In this document: positions 33,901-47,067 of the stretch, in pieces | Numbering within the stretch: the stretch's first letter is position 1 | How the letters are laid out: the number at the start of each line of letters is the position of its first letter | Source of the DNA: Paratinospora sagittata | Taxonomy: Eukaryota > Streptophyta > Magnoliopsida > Ranunculales > Menispermaceae | Length of the DNA: 64,000 nucleotides | Direction: 5' to 3' | Assembly: GCA_035771175.1 (NCBI GenBank) | Contig: CM069612.1 | Coordinates: 30,266,150 to 30,330,149, forward strand | The notes under the pieces: model-generated | The model's input: the letters and a program-made list of their open reading frames with translations, nothing else | Databases searched by the model: none | What the model was told of the DNA's origin: nothing | Made by a program: the position numbers and the translations under genes

Positions 33901-36430
33901 AGCAGTCGTGTAAGATGGGGTACCCTACAACAATTTTTTAGGTGCAATAGAAAAAGATTTTTCGAGATGTGATTCATACAGATATATTTAGTTTTCAGCG
34001 TCACCAACGTGAACGACGAAGGGTCGGCGACCATGAAAGAAGCTCGTCTCTAGTGAAGTTACCTGGGTCAAGCATGCAACAACTTTTTACACCATGCATC
34101 TCTTAGTATTAATTGCAAATAACATTCTGGTTATCTGTATTAATCAAAATAGTTGAGAATTAGTGACTGAGATTTTTTCTAGTTACTTTGTAGAGGTTGG
34201 TTTTATTTATTTTGATAAAGTTTGATTTGGATTAATTTCCTTAATTATCACTAACATTTTAAGATTTAGATGTGTTGTTGTAAGTGTAATCATAAGTTCA
34301 TATTGTTATATATTTGAAATTAGTTCTCAGAGCAATTTACCACTTCTCCCCTGGGAAATATGAGGGATTTCGCATATGTTTTTTAGGACAAGATCATCCA
34401 TGTGTTGGAACAGAGGTACTTGAAAAATTAGAGAGAGAAGCAATTAGATAAAGGAAAAAAATATCTAAATTTAGATGATTTTTTTTTTCAATGGAAACAA
34501 ATAAAGGTAACATAACCTGCGGCCTACTATGTATAAGTAATGCATTTCGTTATGAAAATCTATGAATCATGCCTATAATTAGTATAATCTATGAATCATT
34601 CGTATAATAATAATAATCATGCCTATAATTAGTATAATATATAGTTTTCTTGGGTACTCTTAAGCAATGGCCACCAAGAAAACGGGCCTCCAATTTTCCT
34701 GATAGTAAAAGTGAGCCCATGAAGTATGAAGATCAGTTGCATTGTTTGTTTCTTTTTTCATTTTTGTTTTTTTGAAAGCATTGTTTGCTAATTTCTTTGA
34801 TGTTGTTGCATTTAAGAACACCTGTGAATATACGTATGATATAAATTTCCAATTTTCTTCCAAATTCATGTTAAGTTAATATTAAAAGAAACTTCGATGC
34901 AATATATTTTATTCATTTTGTTTTCAAGTTTATAAAAATATATACAAGATTTCAAATCCAAGTTAATTAATTTTAAAATCAAATCAAGTTAATATGCACA
35001 TCAACATTGATGAAGCAAGATTTGCCCGACACCAATATTTATATTAAACTAAATTGAATTGAGAATAAAATAAGGGAAAGAAGAGAAGTACTCATCAGAC
35101 AAGAGGTTGGAACTAAACTTCAGCTGCGCCGATCTCGCAAAGGATAATCGTAAGGACTCAGCTGACCTGACTCGCGATCTTTCCTTCCGGGGTACCAAGA
35201 GGATACCGAGACACCCTCCTGTGGGAGAGGAGGGGGAGAAAAAGAAAAAGACAAAGGCTGATGTTAGAAATACCAGTGTGGTGCCTGCCTAATACTCTCT
35301 GATGTGTAAGTTATAGTTAGAAGTAAATGTAGTGCTTGTGTAATACTCAAAAGTGAAAATTTGTCTCATAACCCTTTAACGAATAGTGCAGACATATTTA
35401 TAGTGGAGGGTCTGGTCCCTACCAAGGGAGAAATGTGACATTTTGATCTCCGACGAGTGAGTGGTCCCGAAGAGTATGTGGCATGCTCTCGTCTATCAAT
35501 TTACCTTGGAATCGAGCTGTTTTCAGAATTTTTCCAACACTGGGCTTTCATTTGGGCGTCAGCATCGGCCCCACACTTTTTATTAGTGTCAACTTATTTA
35601 TCATTCAACAAACATGTTATTAGATTCATTAATCTAACCTGCAAATCCAAAATCTATATTTTAAAATCTTAAAATCATTAGCTATATGTATCTTAAAGTC
35701 CAAAATATTTATGAGACGAACCCCATTTTCAAATATAATGTTGTCTATTTATATTAAAAAATCTAATCAAACCACTAAAAAATTCGGATCTAATTACTAT
35801 TAGAAAATTTTGCAAGTTTTGGATCATGGACCCAACAAGTAACTAAGACCTGTCAAAATCAATATTCCTTGAAATTTTTGTTGATAATAAATAAATAAAT
35901 AAATACTCGAACTTTTACCTTGATATTACCAATCAACAAGGTGACCAAAATCAATTATTCTACTAGCTAAACTGCAGTGGAATTTTTTTTTTTTTTTCTG
36001 TTTTAGAAGAAGTTGAGCTCTACCAACTTTTTTTAAAAGTGTTTTTTCTATAAGCGCTTCTCAGAAAAAATATGTTTTACATATCAATTACTTCATCGTT
36101 ATAAAAGAGAACTTGGGTGGTGTGAGAGGGCGGCCCACCCCTTCTTCTTCAGTAAAGCCGACCTCTTTTTCGCTAGTGCGGACGCGGTTTTGGGAAAAAC
36201 TCTCTCAAACAGGGCCAATATTTGGTTGCAGTGGCACAACAAAAGTTAATAAACAATATAACAAATGGTGCTAATGTTTCTATCTATTATATTTCAACAC
36301 TTAAAGTGGAGAAGAGTCAATACAAGATCAAAACACTTCAAGTCCGTTAAGCAAAGGATCATTCACATCAAGAGCTTGGACAACTTGAAGGAAAGAAGAA
36401 ACAAGAGGTTGAATGGTCGTCTATGTGTCT
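33901..36430. other. Gene-free stretch with repeat-like DNA
   Basis: No supported gene. About 35085-35590 is less AT-rich ('ggataccgagacaccctcctgtgg', 'ataaccctttaacgaatagtgcagacatatttatag') and resembles transposable-element DNA of uncertain class. The remainder is AT-rich. Confidence 0.35.
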
Positions 36431-36439
36431 AGAATTAGG

Positions 36440-37080
36440 ATGTAACATACTTTTTTTTTATATTACTCAATCATTCTTTAAAATTTATTCATGCATTAAG
36501 TTTTTTTTAAAAATATTTTTCAAGTGTTTAAACATGTTTGGTTTATGTTATTAAAGTATTTCAAACTTGTTTGAATTATATTTGCATTAGTTTTCATCAA
36601 AATCACATTTTTACAAAGATTTTCAAAAACTTTGGTTTAAGTTTTTAATTTTAACTTGATTTTGAACTTAGACTTCAATTCGTTGTTTGAAGTGTTTTCT
36701 AAGGTTTTTGTTCATTAAGCTTTATGTGTTTTAATCATATTTCATTGTCCAAAAGTGTTCATAAAGTTTAAAATTTAAACATCCAAGTTTTCATGTTTTT
36801 GGTTAAATCCTGTAAGTTGCCCACCAGAGCAGCTCGTTCCCCCAGTTGGGTAGCATGCTCCTCCCACCTTGGAGCAGTACGCTCCTGCCCGATTTCTGGG
36901 TTTTGGGCTTGCAGGTTTACAGAGTAGCACGCTCCTACCTTTGAGCAGTGCGCTGGTGACTATTTGGGCGTGATTATCTCACAGTCATATTTTAGATTTT
37001 TGAGCCCATAACGGCTAGTTTCTTGTGTCTAACAACTAAGGCTCACTTCTAAACTATAAATACATGCAATTAAGTCATTT
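36440..37080 (+). mobile_element. LTR-like sequence, class uncertain
   Basis: Contains repeated 'agcacgctcctacctt.gagcagtgcgct' blocks (36845-36960), then 'cataacggctagtttcttgtgtct' and a TATA-like 'actataaatac' near 37054. This order is frequent in plant LTR U3 regions. No TG...CA ends could be fixed. Confidence 0.3.
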
Positions 37081-37163
37081 TAAACAAAAAAGAGACAATA
37101 ATGTGAGTCTATTGAGTGATTTGCAAAATACAACCTTTTCTTATATTTTCAAAAAGGCTAGTC

Positions 37164-37397
37164 AATATGCTAAACCAAGGAGCGGTTAATGATTTAGTGA
37201 TGGAGGCAAGCAAATTTGATTTAGAGAAGATAATGATAACATGTTGGGTTATTTGGGGTGATAGAAACAGAATACTTGCTGAAGGAAAAGCTGAGCTAGC
37301 TGGAGTGGTGGTGGCATCAAGAGCAATGATATTACTCGAAGAATTTCAACAAATGGCTAAGACCGAGGGAAGAAAAATTGAATGTTTAGCAATTTAG
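37164..37397 (+). pseudogene. LINE ORF2 C-terminal fragment
   Basis: An open stretch contains ITCWVIWGDRNRILAEGK followed by a helical VVVASRAMILLEEFQQ segment. This matches the linker between reverse transcriptase and RNase H in plant L1-type ORF2 ('cW.iW..RN....g'). It is truncated at both ends and followed by a T-run (37430-37455). Not a host gene. Confidence 0.6.
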
Positions 37398-37518
37398 GAA
37401 TTTAAAGTATATGATTTTGGTGTTAGCAATTTTTTTTTTTTTTTTTTTTTTTTTTGTCTTCACCAAATTGGAAAAGCACTATATATGTCAACTTTGCTTG
37501 TTATAATGTTTTTAAAGG

Positions 37519-37762
37519 AGAGCAAAATTTATGGAAAGGTCGCATAGATGCTTATTTATCAAATGAAGGTTTTCAAAAGTGCCCATATGAGCATACACTT
37601 TGCACAAAGATTGGAGTTGATGGTAAAATTCTTATAGTGTGCTTAAATTTGGATGATTTAATTTATACCGGAAATCATAGCATCATGTTTGGCAAATTTA
37701 AACAATCTATGATGCTTGAGTTTGAAATGATTGATTGTAACACTTCGATTTTCAAAACTTAA
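37519..37762 (+). pseudogene. Copia reverse transcriptase fragment
   Basis: Reads RIDAYLSNEGFQKCPYEH then KILIVCLNLDDLIYTGN and FKQSMMLEFEMID. This is the palm region of Copia RT around the YVDD box, here changed to NLDD. About 80 codons with no flanking LTR. It resembles the equivalent part of Copia C at about 59600-59830. Confidence 0.8.
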
Positions 37763-38363
37763 ATTTCAAGTAAAATAATGAATATTTTAATTTTATTGAG
37801 AAAGATCACTGAAAATTGAGATGCTAATCGTATCCGTCTACCTTAACCCCAAAATTTTTACACAGGTAAAAATAAATTTAATAATATCATTTATATTCAA
37901 AATAAGGTTACAAGTTAAGATAGAAAAATATTCTTTCAATTTCTATGCCACGGACTATAGATTCTCATTACCCAAATTGAATATTGAGCCATGATGGTAC
38001 TTGCCTTGGTTCATCCATTATTGACACAACATTTTAAATATATTCATCAAATAGAATTAATAAATTCAAGTCCAAGACATTCACACGTGAAATAAACTAC
38101 AAGGTCTTTACTAACAGTAATAATATTCACTAAATCCTGATTGTCAATACGACCCGTTTAAATAATAAACTTTTTTAAAAAATCAAATAAAATATTCAGC
38201 CTTGCCACCATAATACTAACAAAATAATTAACACACCCCTACTACTCTGAACTACGTCACGAACTCGCGATTTTATTCTCTTAAGTACATGCATATGAAA
38301 AATAGGGGTGAGCTTGAAAGCCCAGTGGGTCATCTAAACAATTCACAACATTTTATCATGATA

Positions 38364-38368
38364 CATAC
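38364..38368. repeat. Target-site duplication CATAC, left
   Basis: Identical to 47068-47072 on the other side of the Gypsy element. Confidence 0.9.
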
Positions 38369-39145
38369 TGCAACACCCCGCAATTTTAAGTCAATACATA
38401 CGTTGAAGTACGCGTATATCGAGATGTATAATACACGTATTTTATACTTGTGCGCTAAATATACGCGTGTATGATTAGTACATAAATAAAATTATGAGAT
38501 GGAGTTGAAGTAAATTGATTAATTTATGGGGTTGGTTAATAAAAATGTGGATTTGATTATGATTGAATGAATTTAATGAAATTTGATGGAGGAGTTAGTT
38601 AATAAAGGGAGTCACGGTGCATGGAATCATTTGTATATATAAATCTAAAAAAAAAAAAAATAATAATAAAAATAAAAGAAAAATAAAAAAAATAAAACCT
38701 TTCTAGTTGCATCCAACGTGGGATGCAACTAGAATAAAAAAATAACAATAAAATAACATAAAAAAAACAAATAGGAAGAAGAAGAAATTGCAGAAGGAGT
38801 TGCAGACGAAAGGAAAGAAACAGAGGAAAGAAGGAAAGAAGAACGGAAGGGAGAACTCGGAAATCACGCGAAATCGGGACTTGCGGTAAGTGATTTTCAC
38901 TCATTTTCTTTGTAAAATTGATATTTAAGCTAGATGTAACATTTCTAGCGAAGTAATTTTTGTCGTGGGAGCCGTTTTACGGCATTTTCAAGAATTGGGG
39001 TTTTGGACCCAACGTGAATGAAACTCCGCTAGAATGGTAGAAAATGCTCCCTGGACTGTTAGAAACCCGAATATGTGGTTAGATTCAATTTTATGATTTT
39101 TGGAGCCGTTGGACAATTTTAATACAATTTACATCTTTCGGATGA

Positions 39146-39390
39146 ATAGTAAAAATAAATAGTAAATAGTAAATAGTAAATAGTAAATGTAAATAGTAAA
39201 AGTGAATAGTAAATAGTAAATAGTAAAGTGAATAGTAAATAGTAAATAGTAAATGTGAAGGTAAATAGTGAATAGTAAATGTGAATAGTGAATAGTGAAT
39301 AGTAAATATGAATAGTAATAGTAAATAGTAATAGTAAATAGTAATAGTGAATAGTGCATAGTAAAAAGTGAATAGTAAAAAATGAATAGT
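39146..39390. repeat. AATAGTA/AATAGTG heptamer array in 5' LTR
   Basis: Degenerate tandem heptamers (aatagtaaatagtgaatagt...) occupying about 245 bp. The copy in the 3' LTR (45655-45905) differs in unit order, showing active slippage since insertion. Confidence 0.9.
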
Positions 39391-39786
39391 ACTGTGAACA
39401 GTGAGTTGATATTTTAGTAGCTACCGAAATGGTAAATGATGATTCTCATGATAATCTATGGTCATTTCAGTGTTTAAATCGAGAGCTTAAGGGCATGGAG
39501 AAACGCTCTTGAGGAAGCCCTATTGTTGCTCGATTTTAGCAGTTGAATTAGAAAACCCGTGTAACCACTGTGAGTATAGTTTTCTTGATTTGGTTCTTGT
39601 ATGGCATTGTACGCATATAAACTGTTTGATTGTACGCATGTGATATTATATATAAGGCATTGAGTTTTATGGATCATGTAAACTGATTTTAGAATTGGAG
39701 TTTGTAATGATGAGGCTTTGCGATTCCTCATTGTCATTTCGTTAGGTCTGTCCTAACAAGGGTTGCGATCCTTGAAATGACTGTTA

Positions 39787-39988
39787 ATTGGGTAATGAGA
39801 TGTTGTGGTTACCTTGTAACGGCCATACAAGGGTTAGACCCGCTCTCGTGCCTTGCGGAGGAGGGAGATTGTGCATGGTGTTATTGAATTGGGTCATGAG
39901 AAGTTGTGTCTACCTTGTACGACCATACAAGGGTTAGACCCGCTCTCTTGCCTTGCGGAGGAGGGAGATTGTGCATTATGTTATTGAA
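39787..39988. repeat. 101-bp tandem duplication inside 5' LTR
   Basis: Two units starting 'attggg.aatgag' / 'attgggtcatgag', each with 'gggttagacccgctctc.tgccttgcggagg'. Repeated in the 3' LTR at 46298-46499. Single in the solo LTR near 5 kb. Confidence 0.9.
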
Positions 39989-40559
39989 AATCATGAAATT
40001 TATGATGTTGACATGTACAATATATTCATTGAATGATGCATGTGTTGCATAAATGTTTGAAATGATTTTAAATGTCATATTTCTCTAAATGTATATAATT
40101 GCCATCTCAAGAACTATATTCACTGAGCTGTTGTTTGCTCACCCCATTTCCTCCAATATTTCAGGTATTGAGTCGAAGGAAAAAGGACACTCTGTGAGTG
40201 AGTCTGGTATGTGTATGTCTGCTTGGAGGAAATAACTTTTTGTTATTTTGATATGTATACTTATCACACATTATATATATATATGTATTATCATCTAGAT
40301 GGGATGTGGGCATATATATAACTTAAGATATTTGATGAGGAAATGAAAATGTGATGTGTGAATAATTGGGATGATTATAGATATCTGGATTTGATTTGTG
40401 GTCTATTAGAAAAAAAAAAAATTACTGTACATTTTGGGAAGGTTTGTGAGAGTACGTAAAGGCTGACAGTGTATTGTATACTGTATACGGGTATGTACAG
40501 TGTATAATACGCTGTGCCGGTCATGACGTCAGCCTACGTCAAGGGCGTCGTGACAATAT

Positions 40560-40570
40560 TGGTATCAGAG
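40560..40570 (+). promoter_or_regulatory. Primer-binding site (initiator tRNA-Met) of the Gypsy element
   Basis: TGGTATCAGAG lies 5 nt after the LTR end, the standard plant iMet PBS. Confidence 0.85.
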
Positions 40571-42799
40571 ACTAAGTTTAAAATTCGTAAAAAGATAAAA
40601 GCTTTATGATCTTATGATTGATTGTATGGGTATACATATGGGTAGTACTATTATGTTGAGCCTAATCCAATATGTTATCTTGACTGAGAATCACCTGTGT
40701 GAGTGAATTCCAGATTTGGAAACGAATAGTCAAGATTAACAATGGAAATTGCTGATCACGAAAGGATCAGAAGGCTGAAAGAAAAAGAACTGGATGGAAT
40801 CCAGTGATAATAAATTTTATAGCTTATATATGGCTAATAACTACCCAACGACAACGAAATGCACAGCTTATGAGCTTGTGGCAAAGTTATAATGTGAGAA
40901 TGACAGAGGCTTAAATCATTGATCGCTCCAGATGTGGGTGCCAATGGTGTGAGTATTTCTGTAAAAACAGACTGAAGTCAAACTAAAATAAATAGAAGGT
41001 CGCAATGATAAGTCAGATAGAATGAAAAGATATGTGAAAGTTATGGAAACTGTCAAGAGAAGAGCCTCTACTATCTTAACTGGCAGTCTGATAGTAGACG
41101 TAGTAAAGAATTTGCGACTCTGAGTAGAGACCATCTTAGAGAATGATTAAGTCTCTGCAAATGATAAAGCACGTTAGCTAAGTTTAAGCTAACTGATGAT
41201 AAGAGATAATAGAAAATTGGGTTATGGACTCCTGAGATGATTAAGACATGAGATTAATGAAAAAAAAAGCTATTTTATAAGGGCTTTCATCATGCTGACA
41301 TTGATTTAAGGCATGAACAAGTTTATCTTGTTAAAAGGTAGTGACATGTCTAACCATAAAGACAAACATGAATGAGACTGGTATAGTTTATTTTTGGAAT
41401 GATCACTATGGATATTCTGAGAATGATACGGATCTAGAATAAATGTTGGGATCCTATACGGCAGGTTTGATACTTGTTGGGTTAGAGCTATATGTGCAAG
41501 TTGTTAGGCAGACTATACATTGCGAGTCAGCCAAAGCTGCAGTGAAATTGTAAATCCCAGCAATAGTGAGATAGCTTGCACTGCCGTTAGAAGCCGAGTC
41601 AGCAACACCAGTGTTAGGTAAAAAAAAAAAAAGAAAAAGAAAAAGAAAAAAGTAATGTAAGGAAATGTTGGGGGCAAAAAGATGAAATTGAAGATAAGTG
41701 AAACATTGAGTAAGGTTGAGATTTTGACAGTATTGGGTCAGGTACTAACCCAATAATAATGGGAAACAGGGAAGTGATGTTAATGAATTTTGAAAACCAG
41801 AATTGGTTTCCATTGCCTGAGCAGGAGTCACAATTGCGTATCTTGTATCTCGACCTATGATTGTCGATTATCAATCTGAAAAAAAAAAAAAAAAAGGACA
41901 CGAGATGTGTTAATCTCTAGTTAGTTGATATGGAATGCTCCAGTAAATTTTATCAATGTGACTCTACCAGATTTTAGAGAATAAAGTAAAGTAAATACAA
42001 GACCATATCCAACGATTAGTAAGATGTTGATAGCAGGTATGATCAACATTTTGTTACTGTGTATATTCTGATGTATTGTTGGATCTACCTGGTCTTTTAT
42101 CTCTGGTGATATGGTAGGCAGATTGTATTATCTTCTGTTATAATAATGTATCATTGATTGTGAGTATGCCTACAGGAGAAAGAATCTATCATGATATGGT
42201 TAGCAAAGATTATGTGTAATAACTATGAGAGTCATCAAGTAATTATGGGCTCTAGAATCTGAAATTTTTGGAATTGGATGCTTTGTGAGTATGATTGGCT
42301 GGTAAACTCTCATGCTAGGTGGAGCGTCTCTCCGAAAAGAAGTAATATGTGGCATAAGTGAAAAAAAAAAGAATTCATTTTGAATCTCGAGAAATTTATA
42401 CCTTTAAAATTGTCTCTCTAAGATAAGCTAGTTATTGACGATGACATGAAGAATATGGCTAGTACAAAGCCATTTAGAGTAATGTAATAAGGCATGCAGT
42501 TGATTACAATTCCTGTGGTGAGCTGGTACTCTCTGATGAATTATTAAACGACTACCTGGACAGGAGATTGATAGCATATAAAACTGATGCTAGTATACTA
42601 TGTATCTTCATATCTTCATATAACGAGTACTTGAGGAATTGTGAGCAAAAGATTTATTATCCTTGATATGCCACCTTGGAGAGCAGTTGTGATAAGATGG
42701 AAAGAAGATATAGTGAAATATGTTTCCGTTTGAATTACTGTTAACTGAGCAAGGTGACAACAACGAATGAATATCCTTATGGATAGATGGTCGAATTCG

Positions 42800-43060
42800 A
42801 TTAACTAAAAAGAGCCAAATTTTCTTTAAGATCATTTTGAGATCTAGGCACCATTAGTTAAGAATTCGAGAAAATGATGTAATGCAGACTGTGTTAAGAC
42901 AAGATATGGATATTATGAAATTTTGGTAACCTTGAATAATGTGTCAATCACGTTTATAGGATTGATGCAGTGGTTATATGAATCATATCTTGATTATTAT
43001 ATAGTCTTCGATGAGGATATATGACATTGTTCCAAGGAAATGAGAGGAGCATGAATAGCA
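42800..43060 (+). pseudogene. Decayed Gypsy reverse transcriptase
   Basis: One frame reads FFKIDLRSRHHQLRIREND near 42829-42885, the conserved RT block 'fsKIDLRSGYHQ.RI'. Beyond it come stops, then a frame-shifted YLDYYIVFDED near 42985-43017 where the '.fIDDIL' active-site block is expected. Multiple stops and shifts, so non-functional. Confidence 0.75.
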
Positions 43061-44479
43061 CCTCAGAGGTATCTTGTAGTCACTGAGAGAGCACCGATTG
43101 AGTGCCAAACTCGGTGAATATGAGTTGTGAATATAATTGAGATGAGAATTTTTGGATCACATGACTAGTTTAAATCGTATCTTTAAGGATGTTGGGAAGG
43201 CAAAAGTGATCATAGAACTGTTAAAACTGAATTATGGAAATCATAAGTTCTCTGGTATTAGTTGTATGTTAGAGAAAGTGCGTGGAAAGATCCTTGAAGC
43301 TATTTGTTCCACTCACGAAACTAAAACCAGGCGAATGCTATAGAATGTGTGAACCATTGTGCATGGGAAATGTCTCACAGTCTTAAATGTTATTATTATT
43401 TTCAGAACCTGGAAGTAATTGTGATTGATGAATATCACGTCCAGATTTTGAATTGCTCCACAAGAATAGGTTAATTACTTGTGTCTCCAGATATTTGATA
43501 GTGCACAAGAATAACTATCCTGAGAGTGAATAAAAAGTATTTGGTAGTGATTTGATGAGAGCATTGCCTTTATAATAAAAGGTCACGCTATCTTCAGATT
43601 TTAAGAGTCTGAAGTAATTATTTGAAAATATGAGGTAATAAATGTGGCAAGAATTCCCAAAGGATTTGATTTTATATGGAATTATTATCCTGGGAAAGGC
43701 CAATATGTTGCTGAGGCATTGAGCAGGAAACAAGCTGAAACTGAAGTAGTATCTATCAGTTAACCATACATGGAGATTGTTTGTGAGTGAGAGTTACAGT
43801 TATGAGTGTACTCTCTATTACTCCATGTGTTGATATTTGTGCTCGGATGCATATTCAGTTGATTGATACTCATATTCAGAGAGAAAAAGTTATGATGAGA
43901 CGAGTATGATATTAGTATGAAATATTATGGATTGTGTTAAATGAAGATGGGATTCAAATGGTATCTTATGGGTTATGGGTAGATATGATACCATCTGGAT
44001 GACCATTAGTGGACTGGTAAGTCTATATATGCTTCCAATGAACACCAGAATTCTATTGATAGACTGAGCAGATTGTATATGTGTGAGATAGGGAGATTTG
44101 ATGGGAGTACTCAGATATTTTTCATGTCGGATTAAGATCCGAAGATTGTGTCGAGATCTGATATATGATGCAGACTCGTATTGGTACTCATCTCCTTCTC
44201 AGTGTGATATGTACTCTCAGACTGGTTGACAGACTGAGAGAGTGACTTTGATGCTTGCGAGCATGCTCGGGTCTGGTATACGTGAATTTTGGTGAACATT
44301 GGAAGGAATACTTTATGTGTGTAAACTTATGTGTATAAGCAACTATGATAATAGCGTAACGATGGCACTCTAAAGGTTTACTAATAAGCCTTATAGATCT
44401 CCAACTTGTTGAATTGAAAGTGTGGAGTTATTGTTATTGGTGCCAGAGGATATTAGTACATACACAAGGTTTGTATATT

Positions 44480-44878
44480 AGCCTTGAAATGTATTGTGGC
44501 TGACTCAGTTTTGTTAAGGGTCTTACCACAGAAAAGCCAAATGAGATTTGGAATAAAAGAAAAGCTCGCACCGCGATTTGTTGGACCAGTAGAAATCCTT
44601 GATATGATAGGTCCATTGGCTTACCGATTTGCACTACTGTCACAGTTGAGAAGTGTTCAGAATAGTGTCTATCTATTGATGTTGAGGAAATATCAATCGG
44701 ATTTCATATATGTTATGGATATAACTCAACGCTAAGTTGGGGAGGATACCACGTATCAAGAAGAGCAAACATGGGAGCTGAAATATAAAATGCGGGAGCA
44801 GTTTTCTGGGATTGAGTATCACTTGAGGAATTCTTTGATTCTAAATTTCGAGGACGAAATTCTTTAAGTTGGGGAGAT
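44480..44878 (+). pseudogene. Gypsy integrase C-terminus and chromodomain remnant
   Basis: Open from 44484 to 44735: MRFGIKEKLAPRFVGPVEI, GPLAYRFALL and LLMLRKYQSDF are the GPY/F module of chromovirus integrases. Past a stop, the next frame reads TYQEEQTWELKYKMREQF and ends NFEDEIL next to the PPT, which resembles the chromodomain tail. Confidence 0.8.
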
Positions 44879-47067
44879 TGTAACACCCCGCAATTTTAAG
44901 TCAATACATACGTTGAAGTACGCGTATATCGAGATGTATAATACACGTATTTTATACTTGTGCGCTAAATATACGCGTGTATGATTAGTACATAAATAAA
45001 ATTATGAGATGGAGTTGAAGTAAATTGATTAATTTATGGGGTTGGTTAATAAAAATGTGGATTTGATTATGATTGAATGAATTTAATGAAATTTGATGGA
45101 GGAGTTAGTTAATAAAGGGAGTCACGGTGCATGGAATCATTTGTATATATAAATCTAAAAAAAAAAATAATAATAATAAAAATAAAAGAAAAATAAAAAA
45201 AATAAAACCTTTCTAGTTGCATCCAACGTGGGATGCAACTAGAATAAAAAAATAACAATAAAATAACATAAAAAAAACAAATAGGAAGAAGAAGAAATTG
45301 CAGAAGGAGTTGCAGACGAAAGGAAAGAAACAGAGGAAAGAAGGAAAGAAGAACGGAAGGGAGAACTCGGAGATCACGCGAAATCGGGACTTGCGGTAAG
45401 TGATTTTCACTCATTTTCTTTGTAAAATTGATATTTAAGCTAGATGTAACATTTCTAGCGAAGTAATTTTTGTCGTGGGAGCCGTTTTACGGCATTTTCA
45501 AGAATTGGGGTTTTGGACCCAACGTGAATGAAACTCCGCTAGAATGGTAGAAAATGCTCCCTGGACTGTTAGAAACCCGAATATGTGGTTAGATTCAATT
45601 TTATGATTTTTGGAGCCGTTGGACAATTTTAATACAATTTACATCTTTCGGATGAATAGTAAAAATAAATAGTAAATAGTAAATAGTAAATAGTAAATGT
45701 AAATAGTAAACGTGAATAGTAAATAGTAAATCGTAAAAGTGAATAGTAAATAGTAAATAGTAAATGTGAATGTAAATAGTGAATAGTAAATATGAATAGT
45801 GAATAATGAATAGTAAATGTGAATAGTAATAGTAAATAGTAATAGTGAATAGTAATAGTGAATAGTGCAGAGTAAAAAGTGAATAGTAAAAAATGAATAG
45901 TACTGTGAACAGTGAGTTGATATTTTAGTAGCTACCGAAATGGTAAATGATGATTCTCATGATAATCTATGGTCATTTCAGTGTTTAAATCGAGAGCTTA
46001 AGGGCATGGAGAAACGCTCTTGAGGAAGCCCTATTGTTGCTCGATTTTAGCAGTTGAATTAGAAAACCCGTGTAACCACTGTGAGTATAGTTTTCTTGAT
46101 TTGGTTCTTGTATGGCATTGTACGCATATAAACTGTTTGATTGTACGCATGTGATATTATATATAAGGCATTGAGTTTTATGGATCATGTAAACTGATTT
46201 TAGAATTGGAGTTTGTAATGATGAGGCTTTGCGATTCCTCATTGTCATTTCGTTAGGTCTGTCCTAACAAGGGTTGCGATCCTTGAAATGACTGTTAATT
46301 GGGTAATGAGATGTTGTGGTTACCTTGTAACGGCCATACAAGGGTTAGACCCGCTCTCGTGCCTTGCGGAGGAGGGAGATTGTGCATGGTGTTATTGAAT
46401 TGGGTCATGAGAAGTTGTGTCTACCTTGTACGACCATACAAGGGTTAGACCCGCTCTCTTGCCTTGCGGAGGAGGGAGATTGTGCATTATGTTATTGAAA
46501 ATCATGAAATTTATGATGTTGACATGTACAATATATTCATTGAATGATGCATGTGTTGCATAAATGTTTGAAATGATTTTAAATGTCATATTTCTCTAAA
46601 TGTATATAATTGCCATCTCAAGAACTATATTCACTGAGCTGTTGTTTGCTCACCCCATTTCCTCCAATATTTCAGGTATTGAGTCGAAGGAAAAAGGACA
46701 CTCTGTGAGTGAGTCTGGTATGTGTATGTCTGCTTGGAGGAAATAACTTTTTGTTATTTTGATATGTATACTTATCACACATTATATATATATATATGTA
46801 TTATCATCTAGATGGGATGTGGGCATATATATAACTTAAGATATTTGATGAGGAAATGAAAATGTGATGTGTGAATAATTGGGATGATTATAGATATCTG
46901 GATTTGATTTGTGGTCTATTAGAAAAAAAAAAATTACTGTACATTTTGGGAAGGTTTGTGAGAGTACGTAAAGGCTGACAGTGTATTGTATACTGTATAC
47001 GGGTATGTACAGTGTATAATACGCTGTGCCGGTCATGACGTCAGCCTACGTCAAGGGCGTCGTGACA
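44879..47067 (+). repeat. 3' LTR of the Gypsy element
   Basis: 2189 bp, TGTAACACC...GTCGTGACA. Differs from the 5' LTR by only a few substitutions by eye outside the A-run and the heptamer array (45655-45905). Confidence 0.93.

Larger units (their letters stand above)
38369..40555 (+). repeat. 5' LTR of the Gypsy element
   Basis: 2187 bp, TGCAACACC...GTCGTGACA. Includes a (AATAGTA)n-type array (39146-39390) and a 101-bp tandem duplication (39787-39887 and 39888-39988). The antisense open frames here (about 38599-38904 and 39129-39359) are by-products of LTR composition. Confidence 0.93.
38369..47067 (+). mobile_element. Complete Ty3/Gypsy chromovirus-type retrotransposon
   Basis: 8699 bp, flanked by the 5-bp duplication CATAC. 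LTRs are at 38369-40555 and 44879-47067, each TG...CA. The primer-binding site TGGTATCAGAG starts at 40560, complementary to initiator tRNA-Met. A polypurine tract ('aagttggggagat') ends at 44878. The internal 4.3 kb keeps only scraps of pol in the order RT, then integrase C-terminus, then a chromodomain-like EEQTWELKYKMRE and 'FEDEIL', as in Tekay/Del-type chromoviruses. No reading frame exceeds about 100 codons. LTRs are nearly identical, so the insertion is recent although the protein-coding part is dead. Related to the solo LTR at 5084-7321. Confidence 0.93.

Noticed and set aside
38599..38904. 101-codon minus-strand ORF repeated at 45109-45414, with a relative at 6679-6870
   Set aside because: It recurs because it lies in LTR copies. 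It is antisense to the element and T/C-rich, with no domain, so conservation reflects LTR identity only.
39129..39359. Minus-strand ORF rich in Tyr/Leu/Phe/Thr
   Set aside because: It is the translation of the AATAGTA heptamer array in the LTR.
40555..44878. Treating short frames in the Gypsy core as separate host genes
   Set aside because: They lie between matched LTRs, PBS and PPT, and the recognisable pieces are RT and integrase remnants.
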